From assembly GCA_937930275.1 (NCBI GenBank), contig CALGLM010000041.1, positions 1 to 18,037 of the forward strand: a stretch of DNA of 18,037 nt. The letters run 5' to 3'. This DNA is from an uncultured Ignavibacteria bacterium (GTDB lineage: Bacteria > Bacteroidota > Ignavibacteria > Ignavibacteriales > Melioribacteraceae). Every line of letters begins with the position of its first letter. The first letter of the stretch is position 1. Under the pieces are notes generated by a model. That model saw only the letters and a program-made list of their open reading frames with translations, was not told the DNA's origin and searched no databases. The position numbers and the translations under genes are program-made. Positions 1-8,388 of the stretch are shown in pieces.

Positions 1-465
1 CAAGTCAATTCTCTTCACTCGCAAGGATATACTACAACAAATCCGCCTGAAACAGGCATAAACTTTTTTAGTAATTACGAAAATGGTTATTTAGAAATAA
101 ATAAAGAAATATTAAGTGATGTAAATAAAATTGCGGTGAGTGGAGACGGTACGGACGGAAATAATAGTGTTGCAAAAAGTATAGCTGCATTAAAAACTAA
201 AAAACTTAGTGACGGACTTACAATAAGCGATAATTATTCTAATTTGGTTAGTTCGATTGCATACGAAAAAGTACTGCAAGATCAAAACTCCGAGTCATTT
301 GATTTGGTGGTTTCGCAATTACAAGAGCAGAAATCAAATTACTCAGGAGTTTCTTTAGATGAGGAAATGACCGATGTAATTAAATTTCAAAGATCTTACG
401 AAGCATCTGCCAAGTTGATTAATATAGCGGATGAGATGCTACAAACCTTATTAAACATGGTGTAA
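1..465 (+). CDS. flgK: Flagellar hook-associated protein 1 FlgK, 3' part
   Basis: FlgK forms the first junction layer between the flagellar hook and the filament. The reading frame is open from the first base, so the gene starts left of the window and only about the last 154 residues are seen. The fragment begins QVNSLHSQGY followed by a TGINFF element, which is the typical FlgK segment before its C-terminal helices. It ends with SGVSLDEEMTDVIKFQRSYE and a closing LLNMV, the conserved C-terminal coiled coil shared by FlgK and other axial proteins. An internal ATG at 136 is not the real start, because the family signature lies upstream of it. The gene is followed after 2 bases by flgL, the usual order. 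Identification is firm; the N-terminal part is not visible. Confidence 0.95.
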   Translation, partial: QVNSLHSQGYTTTNPPETGINFFSNYENGYLEINKEILSDVNKIAVSGDGTDGNNSVAKSIAALKTKKLSDGLTISDNYSNLVSSIAYEKVLQDQNSESFDLVVSQLQEQKSNYSGVSLDEEMTDVIKFQRSYEASAKLINIADEMLQTLLNMV

Positions 466-467
466 TT

Positions 468-1718
468 ATGATACGAGTATCGGATAGAAACATTCAATCA
501 ACTTATTTGAACATTTTAGCTAAATCAAAGTCGGATTTGGCTACGATACAAAAACAGCTGGTATCTCAAAGTAAAATAAATAAGCCATCCGATGAACCGC
601 TGGGCACAAGCCGAGTAATAAGGATGAGCAGTCAAATAGAAACTTTTAACGTATTTGAAAAGAATATTGATTCGGGTTTAGCATATATAGATAATAGCTC
701 GACATCATTAGAAGGGATAAAAGACGAAATTCAAAAAGTTTTGAGAGATTTAACCGATGCAAACAATGCAACCGTTGGTGATAATCTTTCACAATATTCC
801 GATAAAATTAAATCATCTTTAAATTCAATAATGGATTTGGCAAATACTTCGTTTGACGGACAATTTTTATTTGGTGGTTCAGATAATAGTACTTCACCGG
901 TCGGTTATGATGCTTCGGGAGATTTGGTTGAGTTTAAAAGCAGCAGAATGGATGCTGATCATAAAATAAAAATATCCAATTATACCGAGCAAAAAATTAA
1001 CATGAATAGCAAAGAGCTATTTGCAAGTGTACTAAAACATAAAGGAAATTTGGATAGCGGAAGTGCGGTAGGAATACCCGAAACAGTAACCTCTTCAATT
1101 TATAATTCCGAAGGCACTGAGTACAGTTTTGTTGTTAACTACACAAAAACAGCTGCTAATAATTATACAATGGATTATACTGTTGTTGACCCATTAGGAG
1201 TAACGGTTACAACGGGTAGTTCGGCTTTAGCATTTAATTCTACAACCGGTGCTCTGCAGACAGTTGACGGTAACATACCCAATGATATAAAAATTACGGA
1301 TGATACTAATAAAATTAATTTAGTGTTTGATTTACAGACTTTAAGCGAAAAAAATAGTGCCGCAACAATAAATACGGACTTATCACAAAAATCAGATATA
1401 TTTAATGTCTTAAAATCAGTTTCGGAAACTTTGAAAAACGGAACAATTCCCGATACGGAACAATTACAATTAATTTCGGATTTTGAGAAACATTTAATAA
1501 ATAAAATATCGGAATTAGGGAGTTTTAGGAATAGACTGACAGATACACAAGAATTAAATAAAAGTCAAAGTGTTACATTGCAGGAGCTCGTATCTAAAGA
1601 AAAGGATGTTGATGTTGCTCAGTTGGCGATAGAATTACAAGAAAAACAGTACAGTTTGGATTTAACTTACAAAATTTCTTCAACACTTTTACCAAAATCA
1701 TTGTTAGATTACTTATAA
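468..1718 (+). CDS. flgL: Flagellar hook-associated protein 3 FlgL
   Basis: FlgL is the second hook-filament junction protein, a flagellin homologue exported through the flagellar type III apparatus. The N-terminal 150 residues are flagellin-like (MIRVSDRNIQSTYLNIL, then KINKPSDEP, then NTSFDGQFLFGGSD, the FlgL hallmark). A variable Thr/Ser/Asn-rich middle (about residues 190-310) corresponds to the surface-exposed part. The C-terminal coiled coil has DVDVAQLAIELQEKQYSLDL. At 416 residues it is slightly long for the family because of the middle region. The ATG lies 2 bases after the flgK stop, so the two are probably translated from one message. There is no clear Shine-Dalgarno sequence. Confidence 0.95.
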   Translation: MIRVSDRNIQSTYLNILAKSKSDLATIQKQLVSQSKINKPSDEPLGTSRVIRMSSQIETFNVFEKNIDSGLAYIDNSSTSLEGIKDEIQKVLRDLTDANNATVGDNLSQYSDKIKSSLNSIMDLANTSFDGQFLFGGSDNSTSPVGYDASGDLVEFKSSRMDADHKIKISNYTEQKINMNSKELFASVLKHKGNLDSGSAVGIPETVTSSIYNSEGTEYSFVVNYTKTAANNYTMDYTVVDPLGVTVTTGSSALAFNSTTGALQTVDGNIPNDIKITDDTNKINLVFDLQTLSEKNSAATINTDLSQKSDIFNVLKSVSETLKNGTIPDTEQLQLISDFEKHLINKISELGSFRNRLTDTQELNKSQSVTLQELVSKEKDVDVAQLAIELQEKQYSLDLTYKISSTLLPKSLLDYL

Positions 1719-1772
1719 TTTAGTATATTAATTAAATAAAAAATAATATAGTTCATAAACACAAATAGTAAA

Positions 1773-2156
1773 ATGGAAATAATAACAAAACAATTTGGAA
1801 AACTTCAATTTGATGAAGAAATTGTCATTGAATTTAAAGAAGGTATATTTGGATTTAGCGAATATCATAGGTACATATTAATTACCGAAGAAGACGGATT
1901 ATTTTATTGGCTTACAAATATTGAAGAACCTGAGATAATGTTTCCTCTTTTTTCCGTCCGTTTGTTGGAAGAAAATTATCCACAAATTGAAGGATATGAA
2001 GCGTTCGGGATAGTAAGAATGGACAAAAATCCGCTTAATATTACGGTAAATTTAAAAGCACCCGTTTATATTAGTCAAAACGAAAAAAGCGGTTTCCAAA
2101 AAATATTGGATAATGATAAATACCAAATTGATTATAAGTTATTTGTAGAAAAATAA
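1773..2156 (+). CDS. fliW: Flagellar assembly factor FliW
   Basis: FliW is a small cytoplasmic protein that binds flagellin and, when flagellin is exported, is released to bind CsrA and inhibit it allosterically. The 127 residues match the family: an N-terminal QFGKLQFDEE, the signature FKEGIFGFSEYHRYIL, then the FYWLTNIEEPEIMFPL and LNITVNLKAPVYI strands. Length is near the usual 130-150. It is followed after 2 bases by csrA, the classic arrangement that supports the partner-switch function. The 54-base gap after flgL is AT-rich; I see no convincing promoter or ribosome-binding site in it. Confidence 0.95.
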   Translation: MEIITKQFGKLQFDEEIVIEFKEGIFGFSEYHRYILITEEDGLFYWLTNIEEPEIMFPLFSVRLLEENYPQIEGYEAFGIVRMDKNPLNITVNLKAPVYISQNEKSGFQKILDNDKYQIDYKLFVEK

Positions 2157-2158
2157 AA

Positions 2159-2425
2159 ATGCTTGTACTAACCAGAAAAATTAACGAAAAAATACGCGTA
2201 GGCAACGACATTATAATAAATGTAATAGCAATAAGCGATAATCAGATTAAACTTGGCATTGATGCACCTAACGATGTAAAAATATACCGCGAAGAAATTT
2301 ACGAAAAAGTAAAAGACTATGCCGTAGAAGCCGCCAAAAAAAGTACTGATAAACCCGAACAAGATATTAAACAACTTACGGTTAATAAACTAAACGTTCT
2401 TGATGCAAGAAAAAAGGAAGATTAA
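2159..2425 (+). CDS. csrA: Carbon storage regulator / translational regulator CsrA
   Basis: CsrA is a homodimeric RNA-binding protein that blocks translation by binding GGA motifs in leaders, notably flagellin mRNA in organisms with FliW. The start MLVLTRK gives the conserved L4 and R6, and VKIYREEIY places the other RNA-contact side at V40 and R44. The core beta domain ends near residue 50. A helix and a Lys/Asp-rich tail extend the protein to 88 residues, against about 61 in E. coli; FliW-dependent CsrA proteins usually have such a longer C-terminus. The last 23 bases overlap the next gene, so translation is probably coupled. Confidence 0.95.
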   Translation: MLVLTRKINEKIRVGNDIIINVIAISDNQIKLGIDAPNDVKIYREEIYEKVKDYAVEAAKKSTDKPEQDIKQLTVNKLNVLDARKKED

Positions 2426-3116
2426 AGTACTTATTGTTGATGATTCGGATGTTATTTTAACTTCGTTAAAATCATTTTTGGAAGATTATGATTTTGAAGT
2501 AGTTACATGTGCAGACGGGTTACAGGGAATTCAGAAGACTTCTGAATTTAAGCCTGATATTATTTTTTTAGATCTTATGATGCCGAATTTTGACGGTATA
2601 AAAATGCTTCAGGTTAAAAAAGTACTAAAAGAAATTAAGGATATTCCCGTTATAGTAATTAGCGCCAACACTGCTAAAAGTAATGTTTTAGCAGCAATAG
2701 AAGCAGGTGCGGATAGAGTTATATCTAAACCAATAAAAGACGACGCAATTATAAAAAACATGAATGAATTATTAGGTGCAGATTTATTTAAAGCAAGCAA
2801 AAAGACGTTTTCGTCAACCGATACAAGAGAAGTTCAAACTCATTTAAGGAAATTCTTTTTGGAATCGTTTCCGGCTAAAAGACAAATGTTAACGGAAGCC
2901 CTTATGAAAAGGAACCAATCTTTACTTAAAATGATTATACATGAGATAAAAGGAGCAGGTGGAACAATAGGTTATCCTATATTAACCGAGATAAGTGCGG
3001 ATATAATGGATAGAAATATTGAGAACCAAAATGACTGGATGTGGGTTGAATTAAAAGTAGGTCAGTTATTACAAAAAATTGAACAAATAAAAAAAGACGT
3101 AAAAAACAATAGCTAA
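2403..3116 (+). CDS. Receiver-HPt protein (REC-HPt phosphorelay regulator)
   Basis: The N-terminal 125 residues are a response-regulator receiver: acidic pair D13/D14, phosphoacceptor D57 in FLDLMMP, switch residue S87 and K109 in SKPI. The C-terminal half (about 140-235) contains HEIKGAGGTIGYP with H180, which fits the histidine phosphotransfer (HPt) motif HxxKGxxxxxG, followed by amphipathic helices. So one polypeptide carries an Asp and a His phospho-site, without kinase or DNA-binding domain. It could pass phosphate on in a relay or act as a phosphate sink. ATG at 2403 was chosen; a TTG one codon upstream is also in frame. The start lies inside csrA and motA follows after 6 bases, which suggests a motility role. 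The HPt call rests on the short motif. Confidence 0.85.
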   Translation: MQEKRKIKVLIVDDSDVILTSLKSFLEDYDFEVVTCADGLQGIQKTSEFKPDIIFLDLMMPNFDGIKMLQVKKVLKEIKDIPVIVISANTAKSNVLAAIEAGADRVISKPIKDDAIIKNMNELLGADLFKASKKTFSSTDTREVQTHLRKFFLESFPAKRQMLTEALMKRNQSLLKMIIHEIKGAGGTIGYPILTEISADIMDRNIENQNDWMWVELKVGQLLQKIEQIKKDVKNNS

Positions 3117-3122
3117 AAATAT

Positions 3123-3980
3123 ATGTTTATAATAATAGGTGCAGTTGTAGTTTTGGCAAGCATTATAATTGGCTTTACTATGGTAGGCGGTCAAATTGGT
3201 GCGTTAATCCAAATTAATGAATATATTGTTATTGTAGGTGCAGCCGTAGGCAGTTTGCTTATTTCCGCACCTTTGCCGGTTGTTAAAAAAATTGTCGGTG
3301 CAATTCCTAAAGCTATGGGGGCAAAACATCCTCATAAAGAAGATTACATGGAATTGTTAAAATCATTTTATGATTTGTTTTTGGTTGCTCAGCGTGACGG
3401 TTTATTGGCAGTTGAAAAACATATTGAAAAACCTGAATCCAGCGAGATCCTCTCAAAAAATCAAAAGTTTTTAAGTAATAAAACTGCAGTCACTTTTTTT
3501 TGTGATACATTAAAAGTAATGCTTTCCGGAGGTGTTCCTCCTCACGAAATTGAAGCGTTAATGGATACTGAAATTGAAACCTTTGAGAGCGAAACTAAAC
3601 CGATTGCGGCTATATTGCAAAAAACAGGTGATGCATTCCCCGGTTTAGGAATTGTAGCTGCCGTGCTCGGAATTATTATTACTATGGGTAGTATTAACGA
3701 AGGAGCCGAAACCGTAGGTCATCACGTTGCAAGCGCACTTGTAGGAACTTTTTTAGGTGTGTTAATTTCGTATGGTTTTGTTGGACCACTTGCAACAAAT
3801 ATTGAACATATGTACGAAGATGAAGTTAGATATTTAGAAACCGTAAAAGCTGCTTTAGTAGCTTATGCAAAAGGAAATCCTCCTATTGTTGCGGTTGAAA
3901 TTGCAAGAAGGACAATTCAAAGCGATCAAAGACCTTCATTCGGCGAACTTGAAGCTTACTTACGCGGTAAAAAGGAATAG
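3123..3980 (+). CDS. motA: Flagellar motor stator protein MotA
   Basis: MotA is the inner-membrane stator subunit that surrounds MotB and couples ion flow to rotor torque. The 285 residues show four hydrophobic segments (about 1-20, 32-50, 170-190 and 205-225) and a large cytoplasmic loop between the second and third. The loop has R91 and E98 in QRDGLLAVEKH, matching the charged residues that contact FliG. P173 in DAFPGLGIVAAVLGI matches the conserved channel-proximal proline. Length fits the longer proteobacterial MotA type rather than the short PomA type. The gene is directly followed by motB. No clear Shine-Dalgarno sequence precedes the ATG. Confidence 0.95.
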   Translation: MFIIIGAVVVLASIIIGFTMVGGQIGALIQINEYIVIVGAAVGSLLISAPLPVVKKIVGAIPKAMGAKHPHKEDYMELLKSFYDLFLVAQRDGLLAVEKHIEKPESSEILSKNQKFLSNKTAVTFFCDTLKVMLSGGVPPHEIEALMDTEIETFESETKPIAAILQKTGDAFPGLGIVAAVLGIIITMGSINEGAETVGHHVASALVGTFLGVLISYGFVGPLATNIEHMYEDEVRYLETVKAALVAYAKGNPPIVAVEIARRTIQSDQRPSFGELEAYLRGKKE

Positions 3981-3985
3981 CCTAA

Positions 3986-4750
3986 ATGGAAGGCCAAAAT
4001 AACGAACCCATTATAATTAAGAAAGGAAAAAAGGGGGGGCACGGACATCACGGTGGTGCGTGGAAAGTGGCTTATGCCGATTTTGTTACCGCAATGATGG
4101 CTTTATTTATTGTTTTGTGGGTTTTAGGTCAAAGCGAAGAAGTTAAAGAACAAGTTGCAAATTATTTTAAAAATCCGTTTGGTGTAGGAGTAGGTCAGGG
4201 GTCAAGTCCTCTTAAAGGTGGTCCTCGCAACCCTCAAACCGATGTTAACGATATAATGAAACAGCGTGAAATGGAAAGACAGGCTTTAAAAACTATGGGG
4301 GATGATATAATTAAAGAATTATCCTCAAGTCCCGAATTTCAGCAAATTATAGATCAGATACAAGCGGAAATTACGGATGAAGGATTAAAAATTGAAGTTA
4401 TGGACACGCAGGAAGACGCATTTTTTGAAGTCGGAACTTCTACATTAAAGCCGAGTGCAAATAAAATGCTTCAAATTATAGGTAAAGAACTATCAAAACT
4501 TAATAATAGAATAGTAATTGAAGGGCACACGGATTCAAGACCGTATTCAACAACCGGGCAGGGGTATTCTAACTTTGAACTTAGTAGCGATAGAGCTAAT
4601 TCCGCAAGACGTTCTCTAATTTCCGGCGGATTACTATCAACCCAAATTGAACAAGTAAGAGGTTGTGCAGATAACAAATTAAAACTTCCCGATGACCCTT
4701 ATTCCGAAAAGAATAGAAGAATAAGTATTATTGTAAAGTATAAATACTAA
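3986..4750 (+). CDS. motB: Flagellar motor stator protein MotB
   Basis: MotB anchors the stator to peptidoglycan and carries the ion-binding aspartate. The N-terminus has a Lys/Gly/His-rich stretch (KKGGHGHHGGAWK), then a single membrane helix (about 28-47) with the ion-binding residue D32 in KVAYADFVTAMM. After the linker or plug (about 48-130) comes an OmpA-like peptidoglycan-binding domain, with EGHTDSRPYS and NFELSSDRANSARR as its signature. At 254 residues it is normal to slightly short. The His-rich N-terminus is a usual feature of many MotB proteins. Spacing to motA is 5 bases. Confidence 0.95.
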   Translation: MEGQNNEPIIIKKGKKGGHGHHGGAWKVAYADFVTAMMALFIVLWVLGQSEEVKEQVANYFKNPFGVGVGQGSSPLKGGPRNPQTDVNDIMKQREMERQALKTMGDDIIKELSSSPEFQQIIDQIQAEITDEGLKIEVMDTQEDAFFEVGTSTLKPSANKMLQIIGKELSKLNNRIVIEGHTDSRPYSTTGQGYSNFELSSDRANSARRSLISGGLLSTQIEQVRGCADNKLKLPDDPYSEKNRRISIIVKYKY

Positions 4751-4761
4751 TTTAATAGTTT

Positions 4762-5163
4762 ATGAGTGATAAAACTACTTTACTTATTGTAGAAGACGAC
4801 CCTTTTACGCGTCAATTTTATGATTTTTTGTTTTCTAAATTTGGCTTTAAAATAATTCAAACCGAAGACGGTGATGAAGTGTTTAAAATATTAGAAGATA
4901 AAAAAATTGATATGATTATTATGGATATTAATTTGAAAAATACTTTTTTAGAAAAAGTAAAAGTTGACGGCGTAATTATTACTCGTAAAATTAAGGATAA
5001 TCCGAAATTTAAAAATATACCTGTAATGCTTGTAACCGCTTATAAGAACAAGGGAGGGGATAGAAATTACCTTGATGAAAGTTTGGCGGATGATTACATT
5101 GTAAAGCCAATTACAGATTACAATGAATTGATGAACAAAGTGAATAAACTAATTAGTAAATGA
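4762..5163 (+). CDS. Single-domain response regulator (CheY-like)
   Basis: The 133 residues form one receiver domain with no output domain: acidic pocket E11/D12/D13, phosphoacceptor D55 in IIMDINLK, T92 and K115 in VKPI. An extra segment of about ten residues (NTFLEKVKV) follows D55 before the conserved glycine, lengthening the beta3-alpha3 loop compared with CheY. The gene lies 11 bases after motB and overlaps the next regulator by four bases (ATGA), so it belongs to the motility operon. It may be a CheY-type switch signal or an intermediate in a relay with the neighbouring REC-HPt and REC-DHp proteins; the sequence does not say which. Confidence 0.85.
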   Translation: MSDKTTLLIVEDDPFTRQFYDFLFSKFGFKIIQTEDGDEVFKILEDKKIDMIIMDINLKNTFLEKVKVDGVIITRKIKDNPKFKNIPVMLVTAYKNKGGDRNYLDESLADDYIVKPITDYNELMNKVNKLISK

Positions 5164-5819
5164 TGGATTTGGATAGAATTCTTATAGTTGAAGATGAAGA
5201 AGATACCCGTTTTATATTAAATAGACTTTTAACAAAAAACGGTTATGAGGTTAAGACTGCAGAAAACGGTGCAAAGGCTTTAGAAGTATTACAAACATAT
5301 AAACCGAAAGTTATTGTTGCGGATTGGACAATGCCCGTTATGGACGGCTTGCAACTTTGCAATATTGTTAAAAAGAAAGAGGAATTTAAAACAGTTTATT
5401 TTATTGTTTTAACCGCACGTGCTTCATTAAAAGATAGAGTTGCGGGATTAGATGTAGGTGCTGACGATTTTTTAGTAAAGCCTATTGAAAATCAAGAACT
5501 TTTAGCACGAATACGGTCGGGAATTAGAATTTATAATTTACAAAATGAACTAAAGGGAATTGAACATAACAAAGCTTTGGTAGAAATGGCGTGCACTATA
5601 GGGCATAGAATAAATAATCCGCTAAGCAGCTTAAAAATGAGTATTGATACACTTCACTCCGACCTTTCCGATACGCAAAAGAAAAAATTTGAAGATGATT
5701 TTGAAATTATAACTGAATCAATTAAACGAATTGAAAAGTTTGTAAATACATTGCAAAGGCTTGAAAATCCCGAATTATCGGACTACGCTACAAATCAAAA
5801 GATGTTAAAAATAGATTAA
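5160..5819 (+). CDS. Receiver fused to an orphan HisKA-like dimerisation domain
   Basis: Residues 1-120 are a receiver: E11/D12, phosphoacceptor D55 in VIVADWTMP, T85 and K108 in VKPI. After a helical linker (about 120-138) comes ACTIGHRINNPLSSLKMSID, which closely resembles the H-box of HisKA kinases (HEINNPL type), with H149 as the possible phospho-histidine. A second helix follows (FEDDFEIITESIKRIEKFV). The protein ends at 219 residues with no HATPase domain, so it cannot phosphorylate itself by the usual route. It could be a dimerising phosphotransfer module or a truncated hybrid kinase. Start at 5160 overlaps the previous stop (ATGA); a second in-frame ATG is at 5163. Confidence 0.8.
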   Translation: MMDLDRILIVEDEEDTRFILNRLLTKNGYEVKTAENGAKALEVLQTYKPKVIVADWTMPVMDGLQLCNIVKKKEEFKTVYFIVLTARASLKDRVAGLDVGADDFLVKPIENQELLARIRSGIRIYNLQNELKGIEHNKALVEMACTIGHRINNPLSSLKMSIDTLHSDLSDTQKKKFEDDFEIITESIKRIEKFVNTLQRLENPELSDYATNQKMLKID

Positions 5820-5820
5820 C

Positions 5821-5848
5821 TAAACTTTTGTGCGTTTTTTTTCGATAA
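5821..5848 (+). promoter_or_regulatory. Candidate sigma-28 (FliA-type) flagellar promoter
   Basis: A TAAA box at 5821-5824 is followed 16 bases later by TTCGATAA at 5841-5848. The sigma-28 consensus is TAAA, 15 bases, GCCGATAA, so six of eight -10 bases match, including all of CGATAA, and the spacer is one base long. It lies in the only sizeable gap (45 bases) of this region, directly after the motility block, and 17 bases before a gene with a good ribosome-binding site. It was judged by eye only. Confidence 0.45.
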
Positions 5849-5864
5849 TAAGGCGGAGATATAT

Positions 5865-6527
5865 ATGTTAGACAAAATTATAAATGTTGATACAAGCACG
5901 CCTTATACGGATAAAAAAAATCCGGCGTTTGCATACGAAAAATTTATTAGACAATCACAAGTTGCCGAATTTTTCCCAAAGGATTCTATTGCCTTTTCGC
6001 CTGCTGCGGTTTATTTATCAAAACTAAATTGGTTTGCAAAAGAGGTTCGTTTTACAAATGATAATAGAGTGTTTTTAGTTCTTGTAATTTCGGATTTTGA
6101 ATTTAGGACAATTCTTGATTTAAAAAACGTTTATAAAGATTTGCGTCAAGTATATTTTATTTCCAAAAAATTTCCTGATAATTATAAAGATACAATTATT
6201 ACTGCTCAAATTTCGTTAAAAAAAGAAAAGATGAATTTGAACGAAATAATTGAAAACTATAGATTAACCGGAATAAGAAATCTGTTTTCCAGAATCGGGG
6301 GATTTTCTAACGGAACTAAATTAACAATTGATGAAAGTTATACATTAAACGGGCTTTTAGACGGAATAAAAGAAGAAATATGGAATGAATTAGAAAAAAT
6401 TCAGAATGCCGTATATACTTTTATTCAAAAATTTGATAAATTTAAATTTAACGAAAATCACGTTTTTGAATATGACGGATTTGAACCGATTATTTTAGAA
6501 AGAATTTCTAAAGAGTATGCCCGATAA
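5865..6527 (+). CDS. Unrecognised cytoplasmic protein next to histidine kinase
   Basis: I do not recognise this 220-residue protein. It has no signal peptide and no membrane segment. It is rich in Lys, Asn, Phe and Ile, with predicted mixed alpha/beta structure: a central hydrophobic strand (VFLVLVISDFEF, about residues 68-80), then a segment around YKDLRQVYFISKKF, and a long helical C-terminal part from about residue 120 on. Start is well supported: GGCGGAG at 5852-5858 is a good Shine-Dalgarno sequence 6 bases before the ATG, one of the best in the window. Its 3' end overlaps the kinase gene by 11 bases, so the two are probably made in a coupled way and may form a sensor-partner pair. A sigma-28-like promoter upstream suggests expression with late flagellar genes. 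Function unknown. Confidence 0.75.
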   Translation: MLDKIINVDTSTPYTDKKNPAFAYEKFIRQSQVAEFFPKDSIAFSPAAVYLSKLNWFAKEVRFTNDNRVFLVLVISDFEFRTILDLKNVYKDLRQVYFISKKFPDNYKDTIITAQISLKKEKMNLNEIIENYRLTGIRNLFSRIGGFSNGTKLTIDESYTLNGLLDGIKEEIWNELEKIQNAVYTFIQKFDKFKFNENHVFEYDGFEPIILERISKEYAR

Positions 6528-8385
6528 TTATAGCGAATTTGAATCTGAACAAAAATCATTCGAATCAATTAAAGAATTTAAAAGTTTAATTGAAACTCCT
6601 GAAACCAAACCTTTGGCATTGGTAGCAGATAACGGAATAATTCAGTATTGTAATAGATCATTTGAGAATTTATTTAATCTGAATGAAGGCGATTCTATTA
6701 ATCAAATTCAATCCGAACCTTCTCTTTCCATTTTTGTTAATAGTCTTACTGCAAGCAAATATAGCAGCTTTCACTTTGAAATATTTTTACTTCAAAACTT
6801 ATCTTCAATCCCCAATAATTTTTATATTGACATAGACCGAGTTTTAGTGAATGATAACCAGTTAATGGTATTCATTTTTACAAGCGGATCTGAGAGAAGA
6901 AAAATTGAAGATAGAATAAATAACCTTCATAATGCATTGGAATACGGAGATGTTGCAGTTGTTATAACTGATGATAAAGGGATTATTAATTATTCCTCGC
7001 GTTCGTTTGATTCGTTATTAAACTCGTCTATTGAATATATTTATAACGGTTTTTTACCTGATGTTTTACAAAATATTTTAAGTGATAAAGATATCGATTC
7101 GATAAAAACCGCAATAAAAAATAAAACCGAATGGATATCGTTAATTACAACCATAATTAACGGTAAAAAATATTTCAAGGAATTAAAATTAAATCCCGTT
7201 GTTAAAAACTATGTAGATAGTGTTAATTTTATTTTAACAGTAAATGATATAACCGAGTATATTGAAAAAAACCAAATTATATTACGATCTGCGGAAAGAC
7301 AGAAGCTTATAATTAACAATATTTCCGATCCTATATTAATAATTAAGCAAGAAAAAAATATTTATAAATTTGAAAGTGCAAACGAAGCATTTTTTAATGA
7401 TTTTTTAATTCTTTTAGAATCTTCCAAAAATGATGAGGATATTTATGGCAAACATCCGGTTTACGAATTTGTTATGGATGCTATTAACGAGCTAAATATT
7501 TCTAATGTTTTTGTGCTTACAAAAAATTATTCGGACAAAATTTCAAACAAAAAATATATTAGCAAAGTTAGTTTTTTTGAAGAAGTTGATACAGGTATTA
7601 AATTATTTGTTACAAACTTTACTGATTTAACCGAACAAATTAAAGCCGAAGAACAGCTTCGTATGGCATATGAAAAAGAGATGCAGCTTAATAAATTAAA
7701 ATCAGCATTTTTAGCAAATATGTCTCACGAGTTTAGAACCCCCTTGAATGCAATTGCCGGATACAGTGATTTGTTAGAAGATGATATTAAAAATAAGGAA
7801 TATGAATATCTATCGGAATACACTACATATCTGAAAGAAGGGGTGCAAAGGTTAGTTAAACTTGTAGAAAATATTCTTGAAATATCTTTTTTGGAATCGG
7901 GTATTGACGATTTGGAAAAAGAACCTTGCAGCGTGAACTTTTTATTGCGCTCGGTTTTTAATTTGCATTTACCGGCTATGCAGGAAAACGAACTTATTAG
8001 CGAGCTGGACTTGGATAATACCGAACCGTATATATTAAGTGACGAAAATAAAATTATTAAAATTTTGGATAATTTGGTTGATAATGCAATTAAATATAAT
8101 TCTACAAACGGTAAAGTAATACTTAAATCGTCTGTTGATACAGAATTTGCATATTTTCATATTAATGATACCGGTATTGGTATAAGCGAATCCAAATTAG
8201 AAAAAATATTAAAACCGTTTGAACAAGAAGACGATTTGGCGCATACAAGAAATTATGAAGGGGCAGGATTGGGTTTAACAATTTCGCATCGATTGACTTT
8301 GAAATTGGGAGGCGAATTTTTTATTAACAGTAGCCCCGATATGGGTACTAATATTAAATTAAAGTTCCCGATATTAAGGCGTTAA
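6517..8385 (+). CDS. Soluble PAS-domain sensor histidine kinase
   Basis: This 622-residue protein has no signal peptide or membrane helix, so it should sense something in the cytoplasm. About three PAS-like domains can be made out: about 25-130, 140-250 (beginning NALEYGDVAVVITDDKGII) and 258-385. The HisKA domain follows with the phosphoacceptor H404 in FLANMSHEFRTPLNA. The HATPase domain has the N-box NLVDNAIKY (N519, N523), G1 DTGIGIS (from D551), the F-box FEQED and G2 GAGLGL (582-587), so it looks catalytically complete. There is no attached receiver; the receiver proteins encoded upstream are natural candidates for its targets. Its ATG lies within the end of the preceding gene. It converges on the L,D-transpeptidase gene with only 3 bases between stops and no evident terminator. 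Confidence 0.93.
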   Translation: MPDNYSEFESEQKSFESIKEFKSLIETPETKPLALVADNGIIQYCNRSFENLFNLNEGDSINQIQSEPSLSIFVNSLTASKYSSFHFEIFLLQNLSSIPNNFYIDIDRVLVNDNQLMVFIFTSGSERRKIEDRINNLHNALEYGDVAVVITDDKGIINYSSRSFDSLLNSSIEYIYNGFLPDVLQNILSDKDIDSIKTAIKNKTEWISLITTIINGKKYFKELKLNPVVKNYVDSVNFILTVNDITEYIEKNQIILRSAERQKLIINNISDPILIIKQEKNIYKFESANEAFFNDFLILLESSKNDEDIYGKHPVYEFVMDAINELNISNVFVLTKNYSDKISNKKYISKVSFFEEVDTGIKLFVTNFTDLTEQIKAEEQLRMAYEKEMQLNKLKSAFLANMSHEFRTPLNAIAGYSDLLEDDIKNKEYEYLSEYTTYLKEGVQRLVKLVENILEISFLESGIDDLEKEPCSVNFLLRSVFNLHLPAMQENELISELDLDNTEPYILSDENKIIKILDNLVDNAIKYNSTNGKVILKSSVDTEFAYFHINDTGIGISESKLEKILKPFEQEDDLAHTRNYEGAGLGLTISHRLTLKLGGEFFINSSPDMGTNIKLKFPILRR

Positions 8386-8388
8386 ATT

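Noticed and set aside
2168..2374. Minus-strand open frame with a hydrophobic Phe/Tyr-rich product inside csrA.
   Set aside because: It is a shadow of csrA caused by AT-rich codons; csrA is unmistakable.
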